64,000 nucleotides of DNA from positions 1 through 64,000 of the forward strand of contig JAJQCF010000031.1 of assembly GCA_021202845.1 (NCBI GenBank), read 5' to 3'. Shown here one piece after another: positions 1 to 12,114 of this stretch (within the stretch, counting starts at the first letter, position 1; each line of letters begins with the position of its first letter). The notes beneath the pieces were generated by a model. That model had not been told where the DNA came from and did no database searches. It saw only the letters and a list, made by a program, of their open reading frames with translations. The position numbers and the translations under genes are program-made. The DNA is from Oscillospiraceae bacterium (GTDB taxonomy: Bacteria > Bacillota > Clostridia > Oscillospirales > Oscillospiraceae).

Positions 1-1010
<1,010 letters not shown>

Positions 1011-1022
1011 ACCCAACAAAAA

Positions 1023-1059
1023 GCGCTGCCTCGGACGGCTCAAACCGCCGAGGCAGCGC
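1023..1059 (+). terminator. Inverted repeat after the SLH gene
   Basis: A 12-bp arm (GCGCTGCCTCGG) is repeated in inverse orientation at 1048-1059, with a few more pairs toward the loop. It starts 12 bases past the stop codon. There is no clear T-run directly after the stem, so it is a terminator-like hairpin rather than a textbook intrinsic terminator. Confidence 0.6.
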
Positions 1060-1121
1060 AGCATATTCGGCTGCAAGTTTTCATCAGGCTACGCGGCACG
1101 AAAATTTTTGTACACTTGCTC

Positions 1122-1150
1122 TTGACATATACTGCGGCAGGTGGTATACT
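1122..1150 (+). promoter_or_regulatory. Consensus sigma-A promoter of tRNA-fMet
   Basis: TTGACA at 1122-1127 and TATACT at 1145-1150 are separated by 17 bases. The -10 box ends 35 bases before the tRNA. Confidence 0.9.
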
Positions 1151-1185
1151 AATCAAGCTGAATGGTTATTCAGCGCGCGTAATAT

Positions 1186-1261
<76 letters not shown>

Positions 1262-1263
1262 GT

Positions 1264-1316
1264 AATAATCCGAGCCGTATCTTCACTATAGAAGACAGGT
1301 TCGGATTATTGTTTAT
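1264..1316 (+). terminator. Intrinsic terminator of tRNA-fMet
   Basis: A 13-bp arm at 1264-1276 pairs with 1298-1310 (one G:T pair) and is followed by GTTTATT. It starts three bases after the tRNA CCA. Confidence 0.8.
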
Positions 1317-1341
1317 TGATAGAAAAACGTGAGGTGCGGAA

Positions 1342-1803
1342 ATGGGGCTTCTGGATTGTGCAAGCGGTGCCTCTCTTTGGCGTGGTTACGACTATTACAG
1401 GGAGAAAAAAGTTTTAAGTGTAGAAAAAACCGATGAGGATGTTTTTATGGCGGCTGTTGCAGGGAGAGCTAAGAAGCCTTATACTGTAGAGCTCCACATC
1501 AACCACCCTCGCAAGTCAAAGTGCAGCTGTCCTCATGCCAACGGTAAGCGAATTATATGCAAGCATATTGTGGCTGTATATTTTACTGTGCTCCCCAAAG
1601 AAGCGGAAAAGTTTTATACTGAAGTAATTGCCGCCCAAGAGGAAGAAGAACAGCGCGAAGAAGAACTTGCCGATAGAGTATACCAATATGTGTGGCACAT
1701 GAAAAAGGACGAGCTTCAGCAAGCACTGCTTGAATTGCTGTTTGACGGCCCGGAATGGCAATATGACCGTTTCCTCAGAGAAAAGGGATTAGATGAATAT
1801 TAA
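1342..1803 (+). CDS. SWIM zinc-finger protein
   Basis: A 153-aa protein with a SWIM-type zinc motif around residues 60-75: CSC, then about 10 residues, then CKH (CxCxnCxH). SWIM domains bind zinc and occur in DNA- or protein-interacting factors, often next to SNF2 helicases; here no helicase partner is adjacent. Residues 95-115 form a Glu-rich, probably coiled-coil segment. Start chosen at the ATG after GAGGTGCGG. The gene is visibly more AT-rich than its neighbours, which could mean recent acquisition. Specific function unknown. Confidence 0.8.
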   Translation: MGLLDCASGASLWRGYDYYREKKVLSVEKTDEDVFMAAVAGRAKKPYTVELHINHPRKSKCSCPHANGKRIICKHIVAVYFTVLPKEAEKFYTEVIAAQEEEEQREEELADRVYQYVWHMKKDELQQALLELLFDGPEWQYDRFLREKGLDEY

Positions 1804-1860
1804 ACGGCTCTATGTCAATAATTGGTTCAGAGCAAATACAGAGCTTTATATCAGCACAAA

Positions 1861-1888
1861 AGCCGGAGCTGTTACGCTCCGGCTTTTG
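1861..1888. terminator. Bidirectional terminator between SWIM gene and sigE
   Basis: Perfect 9-bp arms (AGCCGGAGC and its complement) enclose a 6-base loop, with TTT on the plus side and a longer T-rich tail on the minus side. It serves two convergent genes. Confidence 0.85.
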
Positions 1889-1894
1889 CTGCGA

Positions 1895-2623
1895 CTACGT
1901 TTTGCTCAGCTCCGTGCGCAGGCGGGAGATTATGCGTTTTTCTAAGCGGGAGATATAGCTTTGGGAAATGCCGAGGCGGTCGGCTACTTCCTTTTGCGTG
2001 TACTCGCGCCCGCCGCCAAGGCCGTAGCGCAGCGTGATGATGTCCCGCTCGCGCCCGCCCAGACGTTCCACCGCCTCGCGCAGGAGCTGCTTTTCCGCGT
2101 CCTCCTCCAGCGCGCGGGAGACCTCGTCCTCCTCCGTGCCCAGCACGTCGCTGAGCAGCAGCTCGTTGCCGTCCCAGTCGGTGTTCAGCGGCTCGTCGAA
2201 GCTGATTTCTGTCCGCCGCGAGCCGGTTTTGCGCAGATACATCAAAATTTCGTTTTCAATGCAGCGGCTGGCGTAGGTTGCGAGCTTGATGTTCTTGTCC
2301 GCGCGGAACGTCGAGACCGCCTTGATGAGCCCTATCGTGCCGATTGAACAGAGGTCGTCGAGGCTGACGCCCGTGTTTTCAAAGCGGCGGGAGATGTACA
2401 CAACAAGGCGCAGGTTGTGCTCTATGAGCGTCCGGCGCGCCGTGTCGTCGCCCTCCGCCAAGGCCGCTACCGCCGCCGTCTCGTCCTCGCGGCAAAGCGG
2501 CGGCGGAAGGTTTTCGCTGCCTCCTATGTAGTGTACGCTCTCCGGCAGCGACAGAGCGAGCCGCGCCAGTATTCTCTGAGCCGTGAGCCACAGCTGCAGG
2601 CGGAGTTTGCGGAAATGGTTCAT
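1895..2623 (-). CDS. sigE: RNA polymerase sporulation sigma factor SigE
   Basis: A 242-aa sigma-70 family protein. Region 2 holds the GLIKA and [11 protein letters not shown] motifs; region 4 holds the helix-turn-helix ([22 protein letters not shown]). The N-terminal stretch before region 2 matches the pro-sequence that SpoIIGA removes to activate sigma-E in the mother cell. Start taken at the ATG at 2623, after GGAGGAAACA; the frame is open further upstream but runs into spoIIGA. It lies 37 bases downstream of spoIIGA in the conserved spoIIG operon, which fixes the identity. Confidence 0.96.
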   Translation of the reverse strand: MNHFRKLRLQLWLTAQRILARLALSLPESVHYIGGSENLPPPLCREDETAAVAALAEGDDTARRTLIEHNLRLVVYISRRFENTGVSLDDLCSIGTIGLIKAVSTFRADKNIKLATYASRCIENEILMYLRKTGSRRTEISFDEPLNTDWDGNELLLSDVLGTEEDEVSRALEEDAEKQLLREAVERLGGRERDIITLRYGLGGGREYTQKEVADRLGISQSYISRLEKRIISRLRTELSKT

Positions 2624-2660
2624 TGTTTCCTCCTTCGGAAGTCGGGAAAATTGGCAGAGC

Positions 2661-3470
2661 TTAATAAACGGCGCTGAACTCGCCGGCGGGGGAGAGCGGG
2701 GTAGGGGAGACGGCCACGGCAAGGCGCACCCGCTTGCCGCCAAGCTCGGCGGAGTCCGGCGTGAAGCACAGCAGCAGCCCGCCCGCGACACCCACGGCGG
2801 AGTAGGGCAGCAGTCTCAGCCGCCCGCGCAGCTCCGGCAGGGCGCAGAGACGCTCGAACACCGCGGCGGGGTCGCCGCCCAGCAGTTCCCGCGCCTCCGG
2901 CGGAAACAGCTCCGCCAGCGCCTTGGCGTCTCCCACCGCCGCCCGCAGGCCGGAAGCGGCGTCGCGCAGCCCGTTTCCGCTGTCCAGCAGCGCCGCGAGC
3001 GTGACGCGCCTGCCCGCAAGCTCCAGCTTCAGCGGCTCCACGCACCTTTCCGCACGCTCACCGCTGTGGCGGAACACGAGCGACACCGCGGCGTAGCACA
3101 CCGCAAACGCCAGCGCCAGCGCGCCCATGCTGACGTTCACAACGCGCCCGCCTGCCAGACCCGACAGCGCGTAGACAGCCCCCGCGAATAGCGCCGCCGC
3201 CGCTAAGAACGTCAAAAACCGCCGCCAGAAGCGCTCCGCGCCGAAGGCTGCCAGCACCATGACCGCCGCCGCTGCCGCCTTGACTGCGCCGAGCGCGAAA
3301 TACTGCGGCCAGAGCGCCGCCGCCACGGAGTACGCCCCGCCCAGCGCCGCGCCGAGCGCCAGCCGCCACCGCCGCAGCGGAGCCGCGCTAACCTTGGCCG
3401 CCGCGAGCAGCAGCATATAGTCAATGACCGCGTTCAGCAGGAAAAGACTGTCGGCATAGATAACTTCCAT
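2661..3470 (-). CDS. spoIIGA: Sigma-E processing peptidase SpoIIGA
   Basis: A 269-aa membrane protease that cleaves pro-sigma-E at the sporulation septum. The N-terminal half carries about five hydrophobic helices (residues 5-135). The C-terminal half is an aspartic-protease-like domain with the active motif LLDSGNGL near residue 162, and the conserved YSAVG and LLLCFTPD segments. The start [13 protein letters not shown] matches the usual family start. It precedes sigE on the same strand. No good ribosome-binding site is visible before the ATG (see the -10 feature). Confidence 0.93.
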   Translation of the reverse strand: MEVIYADSLFLLNAVIDYMLLLAAAKVSAAPLRRWRLALGAALGGAYSVAAALWPQYFALGAVKAAAAAVMVLAAFGAERFWRRFLTFLAAAALFAGAVYALSGLAGGRVVNVSMGALALAFAVCYAAVSLVFRHSGERAERCVEPLKLELAGRRVTLAALLDSGNGLRDAASGLRAAVGDAKALAELFPPEARELLGGDPAAVFERLCALPELRGRLRLLPYSAVGVAGGLLLCFTPDSAELGGKRVRLAVAVSPTPLSPAGEFSAVY

Positions 3471-3476
3471 GCGCAG

Positions 3477-3482
3477 ATTATA
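3477..3482 (-). promoter_or_regulatory. TATAAT box directly before spoIIGA
   Basis: A perfect TATAAT reads on the minus strand with only six bases between it and the spoIIGA ATG. Transcription from it would start at or beside the start codon. The -35 region is weak. Known spoIIG promoters are Spo0A-activated with atypical spacing; no convincing 0A box was seen here. Confidence 0.45.
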
Positions 3483-3554
3483 ACCCCGCGCGGAGCGAAA
3501 AGTCAGTCGTAAACGGCTGCCGCTGCGTGCGGGGTCTTGGTTTGTGGCGCTATT

Positions 3555-4793
3555 TTATTTTGCGAGAACTTTTTTCAGCTTTGCGTACCTCGGCAGCGAC
3601 TGCTCCGTCGGGCGGTCGGGCCGGCCTTGGATAAGCGGCAGGCAGTAGTTGATGAAGCCCTCATTGACGTTGTTGCCCTCGGGGACAATCCACTCGCGCG
3701 GCACCTTGCGCTCGTAGTTGGCAACGTCGGCCAGCGGGATGAGCTTGGGCGAGCAGACATAGCCGCCGTCGCGCGAGCACTCAAAGGCGACCATTTTGTC
3801 GGTGACGCCCTCCACGGCCTTCTCCACGGCCACGCGGCCTGCCATTTCCGCCTCCTGCAAGTCGGTTGCGGAGGCAAGGTGCGCGCCGCAGCGCTGCAGC
3901 AGGCTCAGCTCTATGCCGCGCACCTTGTAGCCGGTGCGGTTTTTGAGCGCCTCGGCCAGCTTGACGGCCAGACCGCCCAGCTGCGCGTGGCCGAAGCCGT
4001 CCGTTGCGCTGACGGCGGCCTCGCTGACAAACGAGCCGTCGGCGTAGTGTATGCCCTCGGAGACGGCAATCAGCAGCTTGTTTTTCTTCGCCAGAACCGC
4101 GTCGCAGTCGGCAAAGAACTTTTCAAGGTCGAAGTCCGTTTCCGGCAGGTAGACAAGGTCGGGGCCGGAGCCGAAGTAGGTGGCGAGCGAGGCCGCGCCG
4201 GCCAGCCAGCCCGCGTGGCGGCCCATAATCTCCACCACCGTAATTTGCGCCGTGTCGTAAACTCCGGCGTCCTTGGCAATCTCCATGCAGCTGGTGGCGA
4301 TATACTTGGCCGCGCTGCCGAAGCCCGGGCAGTGGTCGGTGCCGAAAAGGTCGTTGTCTATGGTCTTGGGTATGCCCATAACGCGGCACTCCCAGCCCGC
4401 CGACTGCATATACTTAGATATCTTGTTGCAGGTGTCCATGGAGTCGTTGCCGCCGTTATAGAAGAAGTAGCGCACGTTGTATTTCTTGAAAATCTCCAGA
4501 ATGCGCTTGTATTCCGTGTCGTCGGCTTCGGGGTCGGCCATTTTGTGGCGGCAGGAGCCGAGCTCCGAGGACGGAGTGTTCAGCAGCAGCTTCAGCTCCT
4601 GCGGGTCCTCCTCGTCCATGACGTACAGCTTGTCGTCCAGTACGCCCATAATGCCGTGCGCCGCGCCGTAGACCTTTGTGATGCAGTCCGCGTCCAGAGC
4701 CGCGCGTATAGCGCCGTAAGCGCTGGCGTTGATGACGGCTGTGGGGCCGCCGGACTGCCCGATGATGCAGGCGCCTGTGAGCTTTGTAGCCAT
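3555..4793 (-). CDS. pfp: Pyrophosphate-dependent 6-phosphofructokinase
   Basis: A 412-aa enzyme converting fructose 6-phosphate to fructose 1,6-bisphosphate with PPi as phosphoryl donor (cytoplasm, glycolysis). The phosphate-binding loop (GQSGGPTAVIN) is at residues 12-22. GGNDS near residue 114 and PKTIDND near residue 142 carry the Asp and Lys that distinguish PPi-dependent from ATP-dependent enzymes (Gly at both sites). MGRHAGW is the fructose-6-phosphate motif. The start ATG follows GGAGGAATAAAATT. It is divergent from aldolase fba, so two consecutive glycolytic steps share one regulatory region. Confidence 0.95.
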   Translation of the reverse strand: MATKLTGACIIGQSGGPTAVINASAYGAIRAALDADCITKVYGAAHGIMGVLDDKLYVMDEEDPQELKLLLNTPSSELGSCRHKMADPEADDTEYKRILEIFKKYNVRYFFYNGGNDSMDTCNKISKYMQSAGWECRVMGIPKTIDNDLFGTDHCPGFGSAAKYIATSCMEIAKDAGVYDTAQITVVEIMGRHAGWLAGAASLATYFGSGPDLVYLPETDFDLEKFFADCDAVLAKKNKLLIAVSEGIHYADGSFVSEAAVSATDGFGHAQLGGLAVKLAEALKNRTGYKVRGIELSLLQRCGAHLASATDLQEAEMAGRVAVEKAVEGVTDKMVAFECSRDGGYVCSPKLIPLADVANYERKVPREWIVPEGNNVNEGFINYCLPLIQGRPDRPTEQSLPRYAKLKKVLAK

Positions 4794-4841
4794 AATTTTA
4801 TTCCTCCAGTAAAATTTTTTTGCGATTTTGATTTTTACATA

Positions 4842-4870
4842 TTGATACTAACACATTTTTGGCGTAAAAT
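4842..4870 (+). promoter_or_regulatory. Promoter of fba
   Basis: TTGATA at 4842-4847 and TAAAAT at 4865-4870 with a 17-base spacer, 40 bases before the fba ATG. Confidence 0.6.
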
Positions 4871-4909
4871 AAATGCATATCCTAAAAAAATTTTCGGGAG
4901 GAAACAGCC

Positions 4910-5863
4910 ATGTCCTTAGTCACTTCAAAGGAAATGTTTGAAAAGGCCTACTCCGGCGGTTACGCCATAGGCGCTTTTAACGTCAACAACATGGAGATAA
5001 TCCAAGGCATCACCGAGGCGGCGGTCGAGGAGCGCGCCCCGCTGATACTCCAAGTCTCCAAGGGCGCCCGCAGCTACGCCCGCCACATCTATCTGATGAA
5101 GCTCATCGAGGCGGCGGTCATCGACGCGGAGGAGTCCGCGGGCTTCGATTTGCCGATTTGCGTCCACCTCGACCACGGCGACAGCTTTGATTTGTGCAAG
5201 AGCTGCATTGACGGCGGCTTCACCTCCGTTATGATTGATATGTCCTCCAAGCCCTTTGAGGAGAACATAGCCGTCACCAAGCAGGTGGTGGAGTATGCCC
5301 ACGACCACGGCGTTGTCGTCGAGGCCGAGCTCGGCACACTCGCCGGAGTGGAGGACGAGGTAAAGGTCAAGGCCGAGGACTCCTCCTACACCCGCCCCGA
5401 GGACGTGCAGGAGTTCGTGGAGCGCACCGGCTGCGACAGCCTTGCCATAGCCATAGGCACGAGTCACGGCGCTTACAAGTTCAAGCCGGGCACAAAGCCC
5501 CAGCTGCGCTTTGACATACTGGAAGAAGTCTCGCGTCGTTTGCCCGGGTTCCCCATAGTCCTGCACGGCTCTTCCAGCGTGCCGCAGGAGTTCGTGGACA
5601 TCATCAACAGCAACGGCGGCAATATGCCCGGCGCAATCGGCGTGCCGGAGGACCAGCTGCGCAAAGCCGCGTCCATGTCGGTGTGCAAGATTAACATCGA
5701 CTCTGACCTGCGCCTTGCAATGACCGCCAGCATCCGCAAGTATTTCAACGAGCACCCCGCCGACTTCGACCCGCGCCAGTACCTCAAGCCCGCCCGCGCC
5801 GCCATTAAGGACATGGTGAAGCACAAGCTGGTTGACGTTCTCGGCTGCAGCGGCAAGGCGTAA
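4910..5863 (+). CDS. fba: Class II fructose-bisphosphate aldolase
   Basis: A 317-aa zinc aldolase that splits fructose 1,6-bisphosphate to dihydroxyacetone phosphate and glyceraldehyde 3-phosphate. VHLDHGDSF near residue 86 carries the catalytic Asp and a zinc His; further zinc ligands lie in GTSHGAYKF (near 186) and VLHGSSSVP (near 222); EAELGTLAG supplies the conserved Glu. The start follows GGGAGGAAACAGCC. It is monocistronic, ending in a strong terminator, and faces away from pfp. Confidence 0.95.
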   Translation: MSLVTSKEMFEKAYSGGYAIGAFNVNNMEIIQGITEAAVEERAPLILQVSKGARSYARHIYLMKLIEAAVIDAEESAGFDLPICVHLDHGDSFDLCKSCIDGGFTSVMIDMSSKPFEENIAVTKQVVEYAHDHGVVVEAELGTLAGVEDEVKVKAEDSSYTRPEDVQEFVERTGCDSLAIAIGTSHGAYKFKPGTKPQLRFDILEEVSRRLPGFPIVLHGSSSVPQEFVDIINSNGGNMPGAIGVPEDQLRKAASMSVCKINIDSDLRLAMTASIRKYFNEHPADFDPRQYLKPARAAIKDMVKHKLVDVLGCSGKA

Positions 5864-5891
5864 GACAAAAACATAATACCGCAAAAAATTT

Positions 5892-5934
5892 GGGCTGCCC
5901 CACTGTTTTCCAGTGAGGCAGCCCGTTATTTTTG
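5892..5934. terminator. Bidirectional terminator between fba and lipoprotein gene
   Basis: Arms GGGCTGCC and GGCAGCCC with inner ACTG/CAGT pairs. On the plus strand it is followed by GTTATTTTT and on the minus strand by AAATTTTTTG, serving both convergent genes. Confidence 0.9.
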
Positions 5935-5944
5935 CCATTGCCTG

Positions 5945-7510
5945 TCAGCCGACGTAGGGCAGGGATTCAAAGCAGTCGTACTCCGAAATGCCGCCAATGT
6001 AGAGCAAGTAGCTATTGTCGCCCGTGCCGCGCTCAAAGGCTATGCTGCCCTCCGCGCCGGTGTCCACGTCGCGGAAGTACGCCGTGCCGATGTTGTCCGT
6101 GCCGGTGATGCGTATTCTGCTGCCTGCGGCGAGCGTGGCGGCAGCGCCGTCTATGGTCACGGGCAAATCGCGTGCAGCCGTCAGGATGAAAAACTCGTAG
6201 CTGTTTTCGCGCACGGCAAACACCTCGCCCTGCTGCTCCAACTCGCCGTCCGCCGTTATGGCGTAATCCATGTCGGCGCTGTAGCTGCCCAAAACGTCAA
6301 GACTTGCCACCAGCGTTTGGCTCAGGGTGTTGACGGCGCCGTCCGTGACGCACACGTCCGTGAGCTTGCTGCGCTGCACAAGTCCGCCGCCTGTGATTTC
6401 ATAGAGGAAAGTGACGTAGTCGTCGGACATATAGTCCGCGTCGAACAGCAGGAACGCGCGGGAATCTGACAGGCGCAGAACATAGCCCTCGCCGAATTGC
6501 CCGAACTCACCGACCTCTTCCGCCGCGCCGTCCAGACTGACCGTTATCGGGGACATTCCGTACTCCTCGTTTATGTCTATGCTGACACAGAGCGTACCCT
6601 CGTCCAGCTGCACCTCGCTGCCTGCGGAAAGCCGCGCGACGCCTGCGCCGTTCAGACCGAGATATTCTTCGTCAATGTACTCGGCGAACTCCGCGCAGGG
6701 GCAGGTGGAATAGGCCGTGCCCATTGCGTACGGCCCCAGCGTGTAGGGCGGAAAGACAAATGTGACGCCCTCCGCGTCCAGATACCAAGTCGGCTCCTCG
6801 CTGAGCAGGGTTTTCACCTCTTCCTCGTAGTAATCGTAAAGCCCCGTACCGTACTGCGCGTACAAGTCGCCGCAGACATAGGGGACGGCGGCGGACAAAA
6901 AGCCGTCGGTGTCGCTTATAATGTCGGACAGCTCAAGTATTTCTCCGCTCTGCGCGTCGAAGGAAACGCCGCTGTAGAAGAAGTTGCCGTGAGCGCCGCC
7001 GGAGTAGAGGTAGTCCGTGCAGAGTAGGCTTAAAACCGCTCCGTCTATGCGCTCGGCGTCAATCAGCCGCCACGACCAGTAGTAGTAGCTGTCCGCCGTC
7101 ATCGGCGTATAGCCGATTTCCTCGGCGGCGTACTCCGACCACTCGCCGCAGCCTGTCCAGTATATATCCTTCTGCTGGCTGTTCCACTCGCTCACGGCGG
7201 ACACAAGCGCCTCGCAGCCCTCGCCCGTGACGGAGACGTCGTCGTACTCCGCGTGCATGAGCCAGTAGGCCGCGTCGTCGCTGTACCAGTCGCGCTTTTC
7301 CGTAGCAATGGTTATCTGCGGAGCCTCCTGCGCGGCTGGCTCCTCCGTGGCCTGCGGCTCCTCCGTGGCGGCTGCGCTCTCGGACGGTGGGCTTGCTGTC
7401 TGCTGCGCCGTCTCGGCGGCGGACTGCGTCGCCGCTGACCCGCAGGCGGTAAGCAGCGCCAGCACGATGAGCATAAGCGCAAAGAGTGCGGCTTTCAGTT
7501 TCCTTTTCAT
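5945..7510 (-). CDS. Lipoprotein with DUF3298-like domain
   Basis: A 521-aa exported lipoprotein. Residues 1-23 are a signal peptide ending in the lipobox LLTAC; residues 25-70 are a Ser/Thr/Ala/Glu/Pro-rich linker. The middle (about 70-290) resembles DUF4163/DUF3298 proteins: a YSGGAHG motif near residue 170 and the pattern VTFVFPPYTLGPYAMG near 255, as in the extracytoplasmic part of RsiV-type lysozyme sensors. The C-terminal 220 residues are unassigned. No sigma factor gene is adjacent, so a role as anti-sigma factor is not supported. It is convergent with fba. Confidence 0.75.
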   Translation of the reverse strand: MKRKLKAALFALMLIVLALLTACGSAATQSAAETAQQTASPPSESAAATEEPQATEEPAAQEAPQITIATEKRDWYSDDAAYWLMHAEYDDVSVTGEGCEALVSAVSEWNSQQKDIYWTGCGEWSEYAAEEIGYTPMTADSYYYWSWRLIDAERIDGAVLSLLCTDYLYSGGAHGNFFYSGVSFDAQSGEILELSDIISDTDGFLSAAVPYVCGDLYAQYGTGLYDYYEEEVKTLLSEEPTWYLDAEGVTFVFPPYTLGPYAMGTAYSTCPCAEFAEYIDEEYLGLNGAGVARLSAGSEVQLDEGTLCVSIDINEEYGMSPITVSLDGAAEEVGEFGQFGEGYVLRLSDSRAFLLFDADYMSDDYVTFLYEITGGGLVQRSKLTDVCVTDGAVNTLSQTLVASLDVLGSYSADMDYAITADGELEQQGEVFAVRENSYEFFILTAARDLPVTIDGAAATLAAGSRIRITGTDNIGTAYFRDVDTGAEGSIAFERGTGDNSYLLYIGGISEYDCFESLPYVG

Positions 7511-7541
7511 TTTGCTTTGTTCCTCGTCCTTTTGAATTAAA

Positions 7542-10091
<2,550 letters not shown>

Positions 10092-10111
10092 CGCCGAAAA
10101 CCACAGTGCAA

Positions 10112-10154
10112 GACCCCGGCTTTCCCCAAAAAACTACAGGGGAAGGCCGGGGTC
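10112..10154 (+). terminator. Hairpin after the unknown gene
   Basis: A 15-16-bp GC-rich stem (GACCCCGGC plus TTTCCCC against their complements) with a 12-base A-rich loop, 21 bases after the stop. No U-tract follows, so termination may be inefficient. Confidence 0.6.
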
Positions 10155-10181
10155 GAGTGCGCTTTGCGCGGCGGGGGGAGC

Positions 10182-10355
10182 TTAGGCGTTTTCTTTCAGC
10201 TTCGCCAGCTCCTCCGGCGGGGTTACGGTGCCCTCTAACTTAATCATGCTCGTGCCGCCGCAGCCGTCGATTCTGAGAAAATGCTCGCCGGTTACGGAGT
10301 TTATAAATTCGTTGCTTGAACCGACTCTGATAAGGCGTACTCGGTTGTCGTTCAT
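10182..10355 (-). CDS. Small protein of 57 aa coupled to the PHP gene
   Basis: An ATG at 10355 overlaps the stop of the PHP gene (ATGA), with GGAGCGG seven bases upstream. The frame runs 57 codons to TAA at 10182 and encodes a soluble protein starting MNDNRVRLIRVGSS, with a central GCGGTSMIKLEG segment and a Lys/Glu-rich end. Codon composition matches the neighbours, and the overlap suggests translational coupling with sufC-sufB-PHP. No homology recognised. Confidence 0.65.
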   Translation of the reverse strand: MNDNRVRLIRVGSSNEFINSVTGEHFLRIDGCGGTSMIKLEGTVTPPEELAKLKENA

Positions 10356-11194
10356 TTTATCCGCTCCTTCAGTTTATTCAGCAGCTCGCGGTCTACGTTC
10401 AGGCCGCCTTTGCCGCTGCCAAGCTCTATATCGGGCTTAACGCTGCCGTGGAAGTCGCTGCCGCCGGTAACGCACATGCCAAGCTCCGCCGCCGCGGAAG
10501 TGAGAAATGCGCTCTTTTCCGCGTCGTAGCCGGAGTAGAAGCACTCAATTCCCGTGCCGCCGCAGGACTTGAAGTCGGCAAAAAGCCGCCGCATTTCCGC
10601 CTCGGAGTAGCGGTACTGGTAAGGGTGCGCCAGCACGGCCAAGCCGCCCGCGGCGTTTATGGCGGCTGCCGCCTCGTCCATGTTCATGCGCTTTTGCGGC
10701 TCAAAGTACGGCCTGCCGCGGTTTAAGTAGCGCGCAAAGGCGTCGCTGACGGAGTCGGCAAGACCGTGCTCTACCAACACCTCCGCAAAGTGCGGTCTGC
10801 CGATTACGGTGTGGGGAAAGCGGCGCTTGAGCTCGTCTATGGACACGGGCAACCCGTCCGCCGCCATGCGCTCGGCAATGATATGGTTGCGCGCCTTGCG
10901 GTTTTCGGTGACGGCGCGTATAGTCTCCGCCAGCGAGGCGGAGGCGATGTCGATAAAATATCCCAGCACATGAACCTCGCGCCCTTGGTAATAGCAGCTG
11001 AGCTCTATGCCCGGCACGACTTCAACGCCCAGCTCCTTGCCCGCCCGCACCGCCTCGGCGACGCCCTCCACGGTGTCGTGGTCGGTTATGGCTATGGCGG
11101 CCAGACCCAAGCTGTGGGCGCGCGCGGTCACAGCGGCGGGCGTCAGCGTGCCGTCGGAGGCGGTGGTGTGGACATGGAGGTCTATGCGCGTCAT
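10352..11194 (-). CDS. PHP-domain phosphoesterase (YciV/RNase AM-like)
   Basis: A 280-aa metal-dependent phosphoesterase of the polymerase-and-histidinol-phosphatase family. Metal ligands are visible: DLHVHTTASDG (residues 5-15), AITDHDT (about 36-42), GIELSC (about 62), VLAHPYQY (about 188) and GSDFHG (about 244). Relatives hydrolyse 3',5'-bisphosphonucleotides or trim RNA 5' ends; the exact substrate here is not shown by sequence. It overlaps sufB by four bases (ATGA) and the 57-aa gene downstream, so it belongs to the suf operon. Confidence 0.85.
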   Translation of the reverse strand: MTRIDLHVHTTASDGTLTPAAVTARAHSLGLAAIAITDHDTVEGVAEAVRAGKELGVEVVPGIELSCYYQGREVHVLGYFIDIASASLAETIRAVTENRKARNHIIAERMAADGLPVSIDELKRRFPHTVIGRPHFAEVLVEHGLADSVSDAFARYLNRGRPYFEPQKRMNMDEAAAAINAAGGLAVLAHPYQYRYSEAEMRRLFADFKSCGGTGIECFYSGYDAEKSAFLTSAAAELGMCVTGGSDFHGSVKPDIELGSGKGGLNVDRELLNKLKERIK

Positions 11195-12114
11195 GCCAAA
11201 AAGCCTTTGAGTATGCGCTCCTGCGCCTCCTCCTCGGTCAGCCCCAGCGTTTCCAGCTTCAGCAGCTGGTCGCCGGCAATGCGCCCTATGGCGGCCTCGT
11301 GAATCAGCTGCGCGTCAACGCTGTTGGCCTCTATCGCCGGCACGGAGCGTATGTTGGCGTTGTCCATGATTATGGAGTCGCACTGGACATGGCCGAAGCA
11401 CTCCGCGTTGCCGGTCATGCGCGGGAAAAACACCTGACGCGAGCTGTCCTGCGCCACGGAGCGGGAGATAACGCGCCCCTTTGACCCCGCGCCGTCCAAG
11501 ACGATTTCCATTTCGGACTCCGCCCACTGCTCGCCGTGGGTCTGCAAACGCTCGGTTACCACGACCTCCGCGCCCGCGCCGCAGACGATTTTTGTCATGC
11601 GCTTCGTGGAGTCGATGCCCTTTATCTGCGCGGTGTCCATCTGCAAAAACGCACCCTCGTCCAGATAGGCGATTGTCTCGGGGTTCATAACGCGCCCGCC
11701 CTTGCCGCTGCCGGAGGCGTAGTGCTTTTCCACATACTTCACGCGGGAACCGCGGCCGATGTGGAAGGTGTGGACGCCGTCGTGACGGCTCTCCGCGCCG
11801 CCGTCGTTGTGTATGCCGCAGCCGGCGATTATCGTCACGTCGCAGTCGGGGCCGATGTAAAAGTCGTTGTAAACCGTTTCGGTGAGGCCGGATTCGGTGA
11901 TTATCACGGGAATGTGGCACATCTCGTTTTTCGTTCCGGGCTTTATGGTTATGTCAATGCCGGGCTTGTCCTGCTTGGATGTGATTTCTATATTCTCCGT
12001 GGACATGCGCGCCGCGCAGCCGGAGTCCTTGCGGATGTTCACAGCGCCCTTGGCCTCGCCGTCAGGCATATCGGCAATGGTCTGCAAAAGCTGCTTATCA
12101 AGCTCATTTAACAT
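11191..12114 (-). CDS. sufB: SufB/SufD-family Fe-S scaffold protein (minimal Suf system)
   Basis: A 307-aa protein of the SufBD beta-helix family, shorter than classical SufB (about 470 aa) as in the two-gene SufBC (SMS-type) systems of anaerobes. Visible family patterns include HDGVHTFHIGRGSRVKYVEKHY and, near the end, IEANSVDAQLIHEAAIGRIAGDQL, in which the usual Glu/His residues sit. It works with the ATPase SufC to build Fe-S clusters in the cytoplasm. Start taken at ATG 12114, preceded by AAAGGGG; a GTG at 12132 is possible. It overlaps sufC by 11 bases. Confidence 0.88.
   Translation of the reverse strand: MLNELDKQLLQTIADMPDGEAKGAVNIRKDSGCAARMSTENIEITSKQDKPGIDITIKPGTKNEMCHIPVIITESGLTETVYNDFYIGPDCDVTIIAGCGIHNDGGAESRHDGVHTFHIGRGSRVKYVEKHYASGSGKGGRVMNPETIAYLDEGAFLQMDTAQIKGIDSTKRMTKIVCGAGAEVVVTERLQTHGEQWAESEMEIVLDGAGSKGRVISRSVAQDSSRQVFFPRMTGNAECFGHVQCDSIIMDNANIRSVPAIEANSVDAQLIHEAAIGRIAGDQLLKLETLGLTEEEAQERILKGFLA

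Noticed and set aside
3537-4919. 460-codon plus-strand frame over pfp
   Set aside because: A shadow of the pfp gene; no homology, and pfp motifs are unambiguous on the other strand.
5945-7510. RsiV-type anti-sigma factor
   Set aside because: The DUF3298-like domain fits, but there is no cytoplasmic N-terminal anti-sigma part (it is a lipoprotein) and no adjacent ECF sigma gene.
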